Below the pieces are notes generated by a model, which was not told the DNA's origin, made no database searches, and was given only the letters and a program-made list of their open reading frames with translations. From the NCBI GenBank assembly GCA_018398765.1, contig JAHBMJ010000121.1, positions 5,459-55,971 on the forward strand: a stretch of 50,513 nucleotides of DNA, given 5' to 3'. The position numbers were made by a program, and so were the translations under genes. The DNA comes from Chromera velia. Taxonomy: Eukaryota > Sar > Chromeraceae. This document shows, piece after piece, positions 35,363 to 46,742 of the stretch (within the stretch, counting starts at the first letter, position 1; every line of letters begins with the position of its first letter).

Positions 35363-37511
35363 AACTCAAATGACGCATCAAAAACGTTTCACCCCAACCT
35401 GGCTGATTGTCCTGTCCTGTCCTGTCCTGTCCTGCTGCAGTTGAAGGCCGCGCAGTTCGATGGAGATGCTCTGGAGCCCTGCACGTCGGAATTTGTCCCT
35501 CTGAGAGAGGCCGTTTTATCTCTTCTGGCGAGGAGGCCGGTGAGGCGCCACTGCCTATCTTTTCGCTGGTTTGCTACCCCACCTCTCTCTGTGTATGTGT
35601 AATGGATCTGCAGCTACAACGTGCAAGTTTGAGGAAAGACATTGATGCAGAAAGAACATTTAGACCGCAGCGGAAAGGTTGTTCGCTTCGGCCATTTCCA
35701 CAAATCACATTCTTTCGTTACGGTCATCAGTCGCTTTTGTAGAGACAATCATCCACACAGAGTCCCATCCTCGAGCCTCTGCTCCTTGCAGGAACTTCAA
35801 GACAAGTCAGAGGTCTCAGGCATCCCTCCTTTGCTCAAGATGGTTGCGGCATCCTTCCAAAGGGTGGCCGATTCACCAGCTGTAAATATGGCAGACCTGC
35901 CTCACGTGAGGTCAGCAAGACAAATCCAATCCAACAGCTGCAACATGAGGGTCATTGGCGATGAAGAGAATGGAAAGCACCTCCATGCATCGGCGTAGGG
36001 CAAAGAGTTTCGCTGTCAAGAGCGTAACCAACAGATTGCACAATACGGAACACCAGCTGTTGTGTCCCTTGCCCCTCTTTCGCCATAGCAGGTGTCCTCC
36101 ATGCAGATTAAGTCATGCAGAATACTCTGCTCGCCTGCTGTATGTTTGCCTGCTTCTAGCTTCAAGTTCTTCCTTGTCTAATCTTTTTTTTGTTGGCCTC
36201 CTTGCCTGCCCTTACGGTTTGCATATGCACAGCATCTTTTTGGACTGGTGGGACATGACTGGCCGAGCCGAGGTGGAGCAGTTGGGAGATGCTGCGGTGT
36301 TGGCCTCCGAGAAGCGGCAGTTTCTCTCTGTGCTGAGGGGTGCTGAGAAAGAGGCGTTGAAGATCAAGGAGCAGGAGGCGAAAGCGGCACAGAAACTTGA
36401 TGCCTCGGAGAAGAAGAGAGAGCAGGCAGCTCTCGACAAAGACAAAGAGAAAATGCTGGGTCAGCGCAGGCAGCAAAGAAAGGGCTTTCAAAAAGTTTTT
36501 TGCTAGGAACTCTTTGGCACCTGTGAAAAAATTGCTATGCGACTTGACCTGCATGTCTCTATTGATTCCTTCTGCATGCAGGCTTGACGACCGCGCTTCT
36601 GCAGACGGTGAGCCACCGAGACGCAGAGACGAGGGAGGAATGGCTAGAGGAATGGATGGACGAGGTTCGGGACAAAACGGAAGCTCAGAAAGGTCAGTCA
36701 TTTTGCGGAGTACTCAAACAGTCAGATACTGGTTCTGTGCCATTGTGCGTCCTTTGGACCCCTTCCATTTGGCAGGCTGAGAATCCACCCAAGAAAGAGA
36801 AGTCCAGCACAAATGTTCATGCACAAATCCATCGTCGCTGCTGGGAAACGAAGACTTCTGAGCAAACCCCATAATGCTCATTCTGACTTTGCTGCAGGTT
36901 GTGCAACACAGATGCAGTTGCGATGCAAAAAGGTTTCAACGAAGGGGTCCTCGGAGGGAGCCGCAGGTATCGAAGAGCCGGTGAAAGTGGAGAGGACAGA
37001 TCGCGAGGTTCTCAACACAGCAAAAACATTCAAAGGGTATGAAAGAGGGGAGAGAGAAGGGGGTCTGATCAACAAGCACGGTGGGACAAAATTCTCCACG
37101 CGAGAGACTGTGTACTGCTGCCTTTTCTCCTTCTTGCAGATTCCTTCGCCTCCTTGTTGAACTCCCTTCTCTGGGTTACTTTGAAGCACTCACTGCTGTC
37201 AGTCGCCTTCTTTTGAGCGGGGTGCACATTGACTTTGAGTGCTTTCAGCCTCTCCCTGAAGAGAGAGAGAATCCTGCGACTCAGCTGACGCATGACACTA
37301 CTCCTTCTCTTTCTGGCTTCCTTCCATTAATGAGGACTTGGTGTCTCTCTCAACTTTGAGCGGCACCTTCGATTTGTGCCTTATGCAAAAATGACTCATC
37401 GTGCAATTCAGATTCCTGCTGTGTTTCTGCATGCAGGCCAATGTGGAGGCAGAGAGGGAAGCCTACAAGATTCGGAATCTCTGGGGACACCTGGCATTTC
37501 CTGTCAGTGGT

Positions 37512-37549
<38 letters not shown>

Positions 37550-37631
37550 GTGTGTGTGTGTATTGCGTCCGCTTTGTTCTCGTCTATCTCGAGGTGTTTG
37601 TTCGCCTAATTGTTTTTCGTACCGTGTGCTG

Positions 37632-37687
<56 letters not shown>

Positions 37688-40600
37688 TACGTGTTCACTT
37701 GTCAATCTGTGTGTGTTTCTCCATGTGCACGGTTGCGGTGTGCACAAGTCGTTTTCTCAAGCTGTCGGCCTGCGAGCTCGCTCCACACAACTGTACTTCT
37801 GAGTGCTGTCGATATTTTACCCTTGCCTTCTCCCCTCTGTCGAATCTTTCTGGCCAAATCGTTGCAGGAACCTCCCCCCGCTTTTGCACCCTTCAGCTTC
37901 AGTGAGAAGCTCGAACCCTTGTGGAAGAGGGAGACTGTGGATACAGACGGAGACGGAACCTTCCTCGCCCTCTGGACACCCGGTCAGAAAGGGGTTTGGT
38001 GGGTGGGTGAGTGGATCGAGGAGTGAATGGGTCAAGGAAGGTGGGGAGGGAAGCTCGTACCCCCCCCCCAAGAAAGCCGATGCTTTCTGTTTGCGTGTGC
38101 ATTCATTCCATCGTATTCCTGATGCATGTATGCCCCAATGGATGGAGGTTTGTCTTTGACACTGCATGCATGTGTGTTTGACTGACCTTCGTGGCTTTAC
38201 ATGCAGCTGGGCGTCTGAAGATCCTGAGTCACCTGATAGATCGACAAGTGAAGATACCCAGGCTCCTCCAGCACAAAGTTGCAGAGGAATTTTTCCCTCT
38301 GGACTCCTATCACAAATTCGAGAGCGCGGTGAGTCGCTCAGATAGGAGTGCACCGATTCAAATAGACAGACCGGCAGAAAGGTAGTGGTGACCCGAGTGG
38401 ACAGAATGAACAATATGTTTTGCTCCTCGAAGAATCAAGGGGCAACGCTGATTTCTTCTGCTCGTGGTAGCTCGGCTCTCCTGTTTTGGGTTTGCATCTT
38501 CCAGCTACAGAACTCCCTGTTGGTTGACTGGCTCCAAAACTTTTGCAAGATAGACGTAGGGCCCAGTTCTGTTCACATAGCTGCTCGCGTGTATTGCCTT
38601 CTGCACCGCAAACTTGGTTCAGTGCGACCATGCAGGAAAGCTGTTGTACTAAATTCCTCAACGAAGCGGGGTCTTCTCGCAGCTAGCTTTCATTCACATA
38701 CTCTTTGACTGTTCTTCCCACTTGATTCGCAGGGCCTGGTCCACTTTTGTTCGATCGATTCCCGCCTGTGGCCCCTGACCAAGCACATGACCAGCCAGAG
38801 GGAGGCCTGGCTGAAGGGCGACAAGGAGGGAAACATCGGGCGTCAAGCCCACTTTGTCAGCACGGGAAGCAGAAAAAACAGGAGTGAACCTGTAGGGGAC
38901 AGCGAGGAAGGCAAAACAGCGGCTGGGAAGCGGGAGAGAGAGGAATCGAAAAACCTCATCCTCGCTGAAGACCCTCCTTATCCTCAAGAGATGACGGCAA
39001 ACGAAATCGCAGACTTTGTCAGTCCACTATTTGCGATGCGACTCTTCTGCTCTGAAATGCTCTGCTTTTCTGAGTTTCCTCTGGGCCTAGCGCCCTTGCA
39101 GAAAGCACCCACCTAGTGGTCGGTTCTTCTGCTTGCAGTGAACGTCGCTCCGTTTTCTATCTATCTGTCTATCTTCCTTCTTTCCTTCCGTCCTTCCTGC
39201 CTGCCTGCCTCACCTCGTTCATTCTCACACTCCCTTTTCTATTCTCTGAAAAGGTTTAAGCTTCAGTGTGTCATTTTGGGATGTCCAATACGCATTCCGA
39301 CTCTCTTACAGAAGGGAGAGAGGAGGTCTGATGTTCGGTTGCATAATATTATTGTTTGCAGGTAGACCGACAGCCTAAGAGGAATTTCATGATGGCGACT
39401 TTCGACTTTGTGAGAACGATGACCATCCACACGCCTCTCGATGCCTTCCGTGCATACTTTGGAGAGAAGGTAAGCAGAGTGTGCAAGATACCTGAGACAA
39501 GAACATGTTTGACTGAATCAAAATGAGCAAACTGTGAATTCAGACGAGGATTGTGCAAGAAAGTCCGCAAATTAACTTTCCAACAGTAGCCTGGTGCCTC
39601 TCTCTTGGCAGAGCAGCATCAATTGCTCCCCCTCCAAGACCAAGAGAGGTTCTGTCTTTTTGAATGACCGTCCGTCAACCTGCCTCAGAAAGCCCTGAAT
39701 TTCTTATTTTTTGTGCTTTCTCTGTTGTGCTGTTGCAGGTGGCTTTCTACTTTGCTTTCTTGGTCAGTCAGTTTTTCGGACATTTCTCCAGATCTCCAAG
39801 TCTCAGTTTTTTGGGCAGACACAAAAAATTTGAATTGAGAAGGGAGCAGCGACCTCCTTCTCAAGTACATTTTGAAAATGAGCCGGGAAGAGAATTGAGC
39901 AGTATTTGAGGCCCTAAGCGCACTCTCGTTTCCCTAAGTTCCTCTGCCAACGTGTGTGTGTACGTGTATGTGTGTGTGTGTGTGCCTGTTCGCAGGGCCA
40001 TCTGCCGGCGACTTTACTATCAGCTGGGTATCTCGGAATGGCGGCTTGGATCATGCAGTTGGTGATTCCAGACAAAACGGACGGAAGGAGGAGGGCTGTG
40101 GACATCGGCTTTTCCTTTTGCGTCGTTATCTGGGGGGCTTTCTGTCAGTTACCTTCTCTACCGTTTCTGCATTCGTTATCGTCCTGGACCTTCCCTTCAG
40201 TTTCCTGTCTCCGCTGAGTCCTGCACTGAGCACTCTTGACGCCTCCTTGCCCGTCCTTTTGCCAAATAGAATGCACGGACAAAGAGCTCAGCAAAGCAGA
40301 GAAAGAGGAGAGAACGAATGACTTCTCACCCCCTCTCCCTCCTCCTCCTTGCAGTCATCTCCAGCTGGAGACGGGAGGAGAGATTGTTGGGAGACAAGTC
40401 AGTCGAGGAAGGAAGGAAGGAAGGAAGGAAGGAAGGAAATTGCATGGGGTCCATGTCGTTGTGGGTTCCTTCCAGGCAAAGCCGTGCAAGTGAATGAACA
40501 TGAGTAAAGGCCGACAGAGATTATGAGGGTGCGTATACTACCTTTCCCGACTCCACTTCAATTCCTGACCCCATTCTCAAACTATAGTTTCTTGAGCTCT

Positions 40601-43600
40601 TGGATGTTTTTCAACGTCGTTGCGCTCTTTCATTTACTCACCAAATCTTTTCATGTGAGACTCCATTCAATTATGCTTTCTTCGTTTTGTTGGACCAAGA
40701 AAAAAGACTGGGGCACAGGCAGAATGCGTGATCGATGGTGCAACTGTGCGCAGATGGGGCATGTCAACTCTCTCGAAGGTCCAGAGGCCAAGACCGGAAT
40801 TCAAGGGAGAGACCAGGAGATCACCTGTGAATGAGACTGAGACGGACATTTTCTTTCCGACCTACATCACGTGAGTGTTCCCGAAGCTTTTCCCTTTCTT
40901 TTGTTTCTTATTGTCTGCATGTGTGCCTTCTAAGTGCCTATCGCTCCGTTGGTCTGGCTGTCTTTTGTGAGGACCTTCGTGTCGATGGGTCTCTTCTATT
41001 GTGTGTCCGGCTTTGGATGTGCTCCAGATCAGATGGGCATCGATGCTCTAGACATGTCTGAAGCTTTTATCTTTCCACTTTCGCTGTGGAATGAATCGTG
41101 AGGTATCGTTTGATTATGGATCTTCCCTTCATAGCTTCCACTTGCGAAACTCCATCCATGCAGCTTCTGTCTCTCCTTTTTGTGTCTCCTCCTCTTTTTC
41201 TCGCTTTTTCTCTTCAGACTCCTCCGGATATCCGTCGGTGCGGCGATCATCGCTGTGCTTGTGACCAGTTCGGGTCTGTCGAATGAGGGTCTTCCGCTTT
41301 CTTTCAAAGGGGTCTTTTGTGCGGGTACATCTCGACATTTCTCTTTTCCCTTGTCTTTTCAGGTGGAGTGCTTCGTGTGTGGCTTTTATAAATTGTTCTT
41401 GTCGATGCCAGCTGGTGGTTGATGAGAGGTTGACCTCTTGTCGTCTGATGTTGCGATCCTTTCTTTGGCTCTCCTAGACGACCATCGACTCCATGCATAA
41501 AAAATGAATCTGGTTTTGGAATCCTGTTGCTTTCTTCCTTCTGCAGCCACAATTTCGTACTGGCTTGCGATTTTGCGAAGTGTCTGGACAAAAGAAGTGG
41601 AGGACGCATGGAAAGCATACAACGATGGGGGGCAGGAGGGGCCCTCTCCTCGGGAGACAGTGAAGTGGTATATCGCGAAGGAGAACGCAACGACTGTGAC
41701 GAGTGTCATTGACTCTCTTTCAGGAACTGTATTTACAAGTGGAGGGGGCATGCTGGTAATTGCACTTTGTGACTGGTCCGTTGACATGTAGATGAGTTGT
41801 TTTCATGGTTTCAAGAGGGTATCTGATTAGTCTTTCGCTCACATTGTGCGCTTTCAAAGCGGTGACAAGCTTTGGCCAAGCTGCTGTGAGTTTCGTTGTG
41901 GCATATTCGTGAAGGGTTTGACACTCTCTCAGACTCTCAGGGAGAGGCACGCAGAAAGCGAGGGCTCTAGAGATAGAGCAAACCAGTGCAAAAGCGAGAC
42001 GGCCACATTGAGAGAGACCAAATAGGAAGATTGAAAAAGCGGGGTGTTCTGACGATGAGCAAAAACAAAGTCATCGATCCCAAAGATGCAGGCGAGTGTG
42101 AATTTCTCAAAGTGGACGGAAGTTCGAGGCCGATTGACTTTACGAAAACACAATCAGAAAGTCCTCATTGCACCCTGCAGGTATAATGTCAAGTTCAAGA
42201 CGACCTACGAGGCGCTCCTCGCTTACGAAGCGTTTGCCATTCAGGTGACGGTCAAGTTTTGGCCTTTCGTCCTCACCGCCTTTTTCAAGCCGGCCATCTC
42301 GGTCAGTCAGAGAGCCACCACAGGCTCTCACTGATGGCAGGCGGGCAGAAAGGCGTATTTGTGAAATCCTTTTGACGAGAAAAGGTCGACTTATTCTCGA
42401 GAAGAGTGGAAGGAAGATTCTTGCACACTCCTTGGCTTTCTTTCTCTGCTCCCTTTTGCGTTCAATTTGCTTCTCTGTCTGTCTGCATGCAGGGCTGCAT
42501 CGTTCCCGAGACAGAAACTCCTTTTGTCAGCTCGACAGAGTTGGTGTTGCCAGAGGACAACCCCAGCTGCCTCCACGAATTGAGGAATCAAATCTTCACT
42601 GCATTCATCACTCAGGTCGGACGTACTGAAGTCTCATTTGTTCGTGCATCCATCCATAGCGTCCGTACAGAAGGCAACAGGAAGGAAAAAGAAGCCCCTA
42701 CTTCCCATCCATTGCATCGTCACGGAGAGGGAGGCCTTTCTCATTGATGAGTCCCCCCCTGTGCATGTCCAGAGGAATTTCCACGATTAAGTGTCGTTGA
42801 AGAAGGCTCGTACTACGATGCTGTTCCTCGCTTGCGAGACACGTGATTCTTCCTTTTCGGTAGACCAAAGTCTGTGAATCAATAGGGGAACCCCGCGAAA
42901 GCTACATTGCTTGCTGCCCCTTAGCACATCTTTCTCCTTCACACCCACTTGACAAGAGTTTCCTACCAGTGGCTATTTGGCTTTTTTTTTGTCTCTGCAG
43001 ATGTCTTTGAATCTGGTCGAACTCGCAACCCCTTACGGGACCTATTTGTTTCATGAATACTACAGGGACTGGCGCTTTTGTGTCAGAAGGAGAAAGCAGG
43101 TAGGCGCTTTTGTGTCAGAAGGAGAAAGCAGGTAGGCCCTCTCTTCTCGTGTCAGAAGGAGAAAGCTGGTAGGCTTTTTTGTGTCAAAAGGAGAAGCCAG
43201 GTGGCAGGGGAGGGCCCTTCACAAAAGAAAAACCAATCACAAGAGCTCCTCTTCCACACCCACACGTCAAAACACCGAAGGAAGAACTTATCGATAGTAG
43301 GAGTAGTGCAGTCTCTCACTCTTGAGAGAGAAAGCAATAGAGAGAGAATAAATCCATGCAACACAGGAGACAAATAGAGTTGCAACCCCATTGGTTGCAC
43401 GCCAACCTCCGCCCTCCGCTTCCATCTGCAGGTCCGGGAGAGCCTCGCAACTCAAAAGCCGCTCCCGCCGGACCTCAGCGCTTTCGTGTCCGTTCCCCTC
43501 GAGCAGAACGCCTCTCGTGTTCTTGACCCTTCTGTGCCCTCTCCCCAGGATGGAGACGGAAGAGCGCAAGCGCAGGTCTGCCTTCAAAGTGCAGCACAAC

Positions 43601-46600
43601 AATCATCATTCATGAACTTATAACAGAAAGACAAGAATGCAACATCCTGTTGGTGGAGTAGGCTTTCTTCGAATCACTTTACTCAGCTGCTTTGCCGTCG
43701 AGGGGTGCGGCCCTACAAGACTGACATTGATTGTGCAATCGTGAATGTTCGTTAATACATACGCAGGCGGCCCCCTCTGCTGCCTTCCCTTCTCCTTCTT
43801 CGCCTCCGACTCTCCTGAGGGCTTCTCTAGAGTACGCAGCCAGCCGCCAGTTGCAGCAGCCCGTGTACACGACAGGAAAGCTTGACGGGGCCTGGTCGGA
43901 CTACAAGGAGGTCAGCTGTGGGAGGGCAGGGTCAAACATGAAAGCCACTGAATTTTTGCTGCTGAGTTGCTTTTCCAGACGGCGCTGCGGATAGCCAGCC
44001 AGCAGCCAACTTGAGCTCCTTGTTTGTGCCGAACGGTTTGTCAAACTTCGAGTTCAATGTTGGTTTGGATCGAGTGATTGCGAACAATTCCAATCAGCAT
44101 GGTTGAAGCAGAAAAGTTGCTCCAATTTCTCTCTCGTTTGGTCTCAAGCGGTCTCTCATCTTAAAAAGCAACGAATCTGCTGCCTTGTTCTGGCTGACTG
44201 CAGCTGATGGACCTGATCTGTTACATGTCACTCTTCGTCGTTGCCGTCCCTGCTGCTCCGTTTGTCTGCTTCTTCTTCTTTCTCCTGGAGGCAAAGGTGG
44301 GAGAGATCGGTTGGAATGGAAGGGAGGGGAGGGGAAGAAAAGGGAAGGAAGGGGAGAGAGAGGGTGCACAGCGGAAAGAAAGGGAGAACAAAGAGACATT
44401 CATTGATCTTGAATCCTGTAGGCGGGGGAAGTCTGTTTCTTCTTTATCGTTGTCGCTTTCTTTCTCTTGCGACAGGGTCGGATTTTCTTTTTGTCTTCGT
44501 CACTCTCAGCGCCAAGCTAGGCCTGAGGTCTTATCGGCCTTTTGTCCTCCTTCCTTAATTCCCTGACTTCATTCCTTTTGCGAGTAATTGCAGGTCGATG
44601 CCATCAAAGTCTTCCACCTGGTTCGAAGACCCACGCCCGAAGATGCAGACAGCATTGGACCGTGGATTGTTGTCCTTGACGTGGGCCGTGTGCATTCATC
44701 GGGTTGATAGGGGGGGGGCAGAGAAGCGATAGTTGACACACTTGTGTCGAGGCAGCTGTGACTGTCTGAAAGGAGGTGAGTGATGAGGGGGATAAACGAA
44801 ATCTTCCAGAACAGTTACAGTCAGCAAGCAACGAGAGAGAGGTGACAGAGTCACTTAGAGTGGTATTCTGTCCTTCATTGAATGACTCTCGGGTGTTTGT
44901 GTTCTTGCAGGCAATATTTGTTCTGGCAGTCACGTGCAATGCCCTTTTGCTGGTCTACGTCTTCGGGTCAGCTGAGCTTTCTTTTTCGCATCCAGTCTGC
45001 TCCTTTTGTGTGTGGTGTGTATTTTTGAGCCAGTAATCTGCAAGTGCGTGTTGTTCTATTCTAGGCTCTGGAAGCGTGACACATGCATATGCACATAGAC
45101 AAGGGAAACAGTGCATTGCCTAAGAGGAAATATTGATTTGCATGCATGTGCTCCCGTTTTGATCAAGTCGCCTCTTTTTCGCATTGTGTCATTCGGCAGG
45201 CCTCTCTGTTTTTGCTCTTTGCTTTCAGCATGTCAATGTGACAAAGTCACGTTGTGGCTCTGTGCGTGTTAGTAACCATGCAAAGAGTGTAAAAAACAAC
45301 CTGGACTGGGTCATAGCATGATCATCAATCGTGTCTCTCTCTCTCTCTCTTTTCTTTTTTTTATCCTGCAGGTCCCTGGACTTCCTGATCTGGCCTCGCC
45401 CCGGTCCGGGTCGGGGTCTGTTCAACCAGGACACGGGGCGGCATGCGGCCTTCGCGTTCCTCTTGCTGGTCTTCTGGGTGGTCTCCAAGATCACGCAGTA
45501 CAATATCGACCCCACATTGGAGGTCGGCATGCTGAATGAAGATTTGCTCCGGTCACGTGAGAAATGAAACAGAGATTTCATAACCGGAAAATATCTAGAA
45601 AAAAGTTGGGGGTCGTTAGACAAATGCACCGCAAGTTGAAAGAAGCACGTTTGTCCCTACGGAGTTCAACGTCCATTTTCCTTCCACCTGGTTGGATGAA
45701 TTGATTGATGGGGAACAGGAACGTCGACTCTTTCCGGAAGGAAGGAAGGAAGGAAGGAAGGAAGCGAGGAAACATTCATGGACATGGCATTGCATGCATG
45801 CGCAAGAGGGAAGGGGAAAAGTCCTTCTGAGATGCAAACAACCATCGAGCACCCGGTTGCAAGAACACTCTGCGACTGCTTGAGGAAGAATAAACTGTGC
45901 CTCTTGCAGTCCTTCTCGGCAGATCTTGCCCTCGCTTGAATGGACCGACAGTCAACTGCAGAAAGACAATATGGAACAGTATTCGCAAACGCCTTTACCG
46001 CTCCTTCTGTTTGTGTCCTCAATGCAGAGATTGGAGGTCGCAGCAAAACGGTCGGAGGCCCAGCTGACTTTGTGGGAGGGAAAGAATTTGAACGTCAAGA
46101 AGAGGAGCGACGCGGGCGTGTTCTTGGAAGGTGAGTGTCATACAGTAGTCGGGTGCTCTGGAGGGGACCTGAAAATAAATGAAATCGGTGTTTTTATGCG
46201 CTGTCCAGTACTTTTGTAGAGATTGAGCTACACTTAGTTGAAGAATCTTGCGAGTTATTTGTCTTTCTTCTGTTTCTTGACTAGTTCCTCTTTCTCTCTC
46301 TCTATCTTTGTCGGTTCTTCTGTCTGTGCAGATCCCGAGACGTCACTGAGGGCCCCTCACAGACTGCTCGTTGACCCCCATCAGTACGCTCTGAGAAAGC
46401 AGGCCATAGAACAGTAAGTCGATAGTGATCGGCCACAGCCTTGCATAGCCGGTTGCATTCTTACTGGTTTTCTAGAACTGCTTTGTCTTTCGGTCTTGGA
46501 GCTGGTGTGATCCCCGCGAACGGAAGCTTCCACACATCTGTTTGTCAATTCATACATTGGTTCACTGGTTTTAATCTCCTCCCTCTTTTATCAAACCCTT

Positions 46601-46742
46601 TTCACCGATTTTGTATTTTGTATCGCCTTTTTGCAGGCGAAAGAAGGCCGAGGCCCGTCGTGCAGCCTCTGCTGAGAAGATCTTACGGGAAGAGCAGCAG
46701 AGGGCAGGCAAACAACCAATTCCAGCACAAAACGAAGTTTGA
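31831..46742 (+). CDS. Anoctamin/TMEM16-family membrane protein, 36 exons
   Basis: Model (1,684 residues): 31831-31989, 32536-32631, 32955-33020, 33282-34362, 34727-34865, 35065-35140, 35441-35539, 35792-35910, 36233-36459, 36582-36692, 36898-37036, 37140-37197, 37437-37502, 37868-37982, 38207-38328, 38505-38555, 38733-39017, 39362-39469, 39739-39762, 39996-40143, 40355-40397, 40754-40870, 41218-41273, 41547-41787, 42181-42301, 42493-42615, 43001-43099, 43432-43575, 43767-43910, 44204-44296, 44594-44680, 44911-44966, 45372-45522, 46028-46130, 46330-46411, 46637-46742. Anoctamin hallmarks in order: AYFGEKVAFYFAFL before TM1, RPRPEFKGETRRSP after TM2, LAYEAF...FKP, NLVELATP (TM6), DYKE...VPAAP (TM7), EAKVDAIK and IGPW (TM8), FAFLLLVFWVV near the end. 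Family members are Ca2+-activated scramblases or chloride channels. Five of six Ca2+ ligand positions are kept. The ~1,000-residue N-terminal part is unusually long: a 360-residue disordered exon 4, a charged coiled coil in exon 9, and a DTDGDG loop in exon 14. Exon 8/9 and 16 boundaries are slightly less sure. Confidence 0.87.
32286..32513. repeat. (GTCA)n/(GTCT)n microsatellite in intron 1
   Basis: About 225 bases alternate between runs of TCAG and TCTG, with short AGGC and AATC patches. The run ends ~20 bases before the acceptor of anoctamin exon 2. The long Ser/Gln/Val/Cys open frames across it are repeat artefacts. Confidence 0.95.
35301..35361. repeat. (CG)n(TGCG)n(TG)n microsatellite
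   Basis: The run grades from CG to TGCG to TG dinucleotides within anoctamin intron 6. CCTGT pentanucleotides follow at 35409-35434, directly before the exon 7 acceptor. Confidence 0.9.
37510..37687. repeat. (TC)n, (TG)n and (AG)n microsatellites
   Basis: TC repeats at ~37510-37551 pass into TG. A second (TG)n(AG)n run lies at ~37637-37687. Both are inside anoctamin intron 13. Confidence 0.9.
40409..40438. repeat. (GGAA)n microsatellite
   Basis: Seven GGAA units lie just after the donor of anoctamin exon 21. A similar GGAA run is at 45738-45765 in intron 33. Confidence 0.9.
43072..43200 (+). repeat. Tandem duplication of exon end plus splice donor
   Basis: Four copies of a ~32-37-base unit stand in tandem: GCTTTTGTGTCAGAAGGAGA then AAGCAGGTAGG. 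Copies 1 and 2 are identical over more than 30 bases; copies 3 and 4 have diverged (AGCTGGTAGG, AGCCAGGTGG). The unit covers the last ~28 coding bases of anoctamin exon 27 together with its 5' splice site, so potential donors follow 43099, 43131, 43168 and 43200. Only use of the first keeps the frame to exon 28. Confidence 0.9.

Noticed and set aside
35614-35680. Candidate anoctamin exon (LQRASLRKDIDAERTF) after a good CTGCAG acceptor
   Set aside because: It has no phase-compatible donor to the next exon, whereas the exons on either side (ending 35539, starting 35792) join directly in phase 0.
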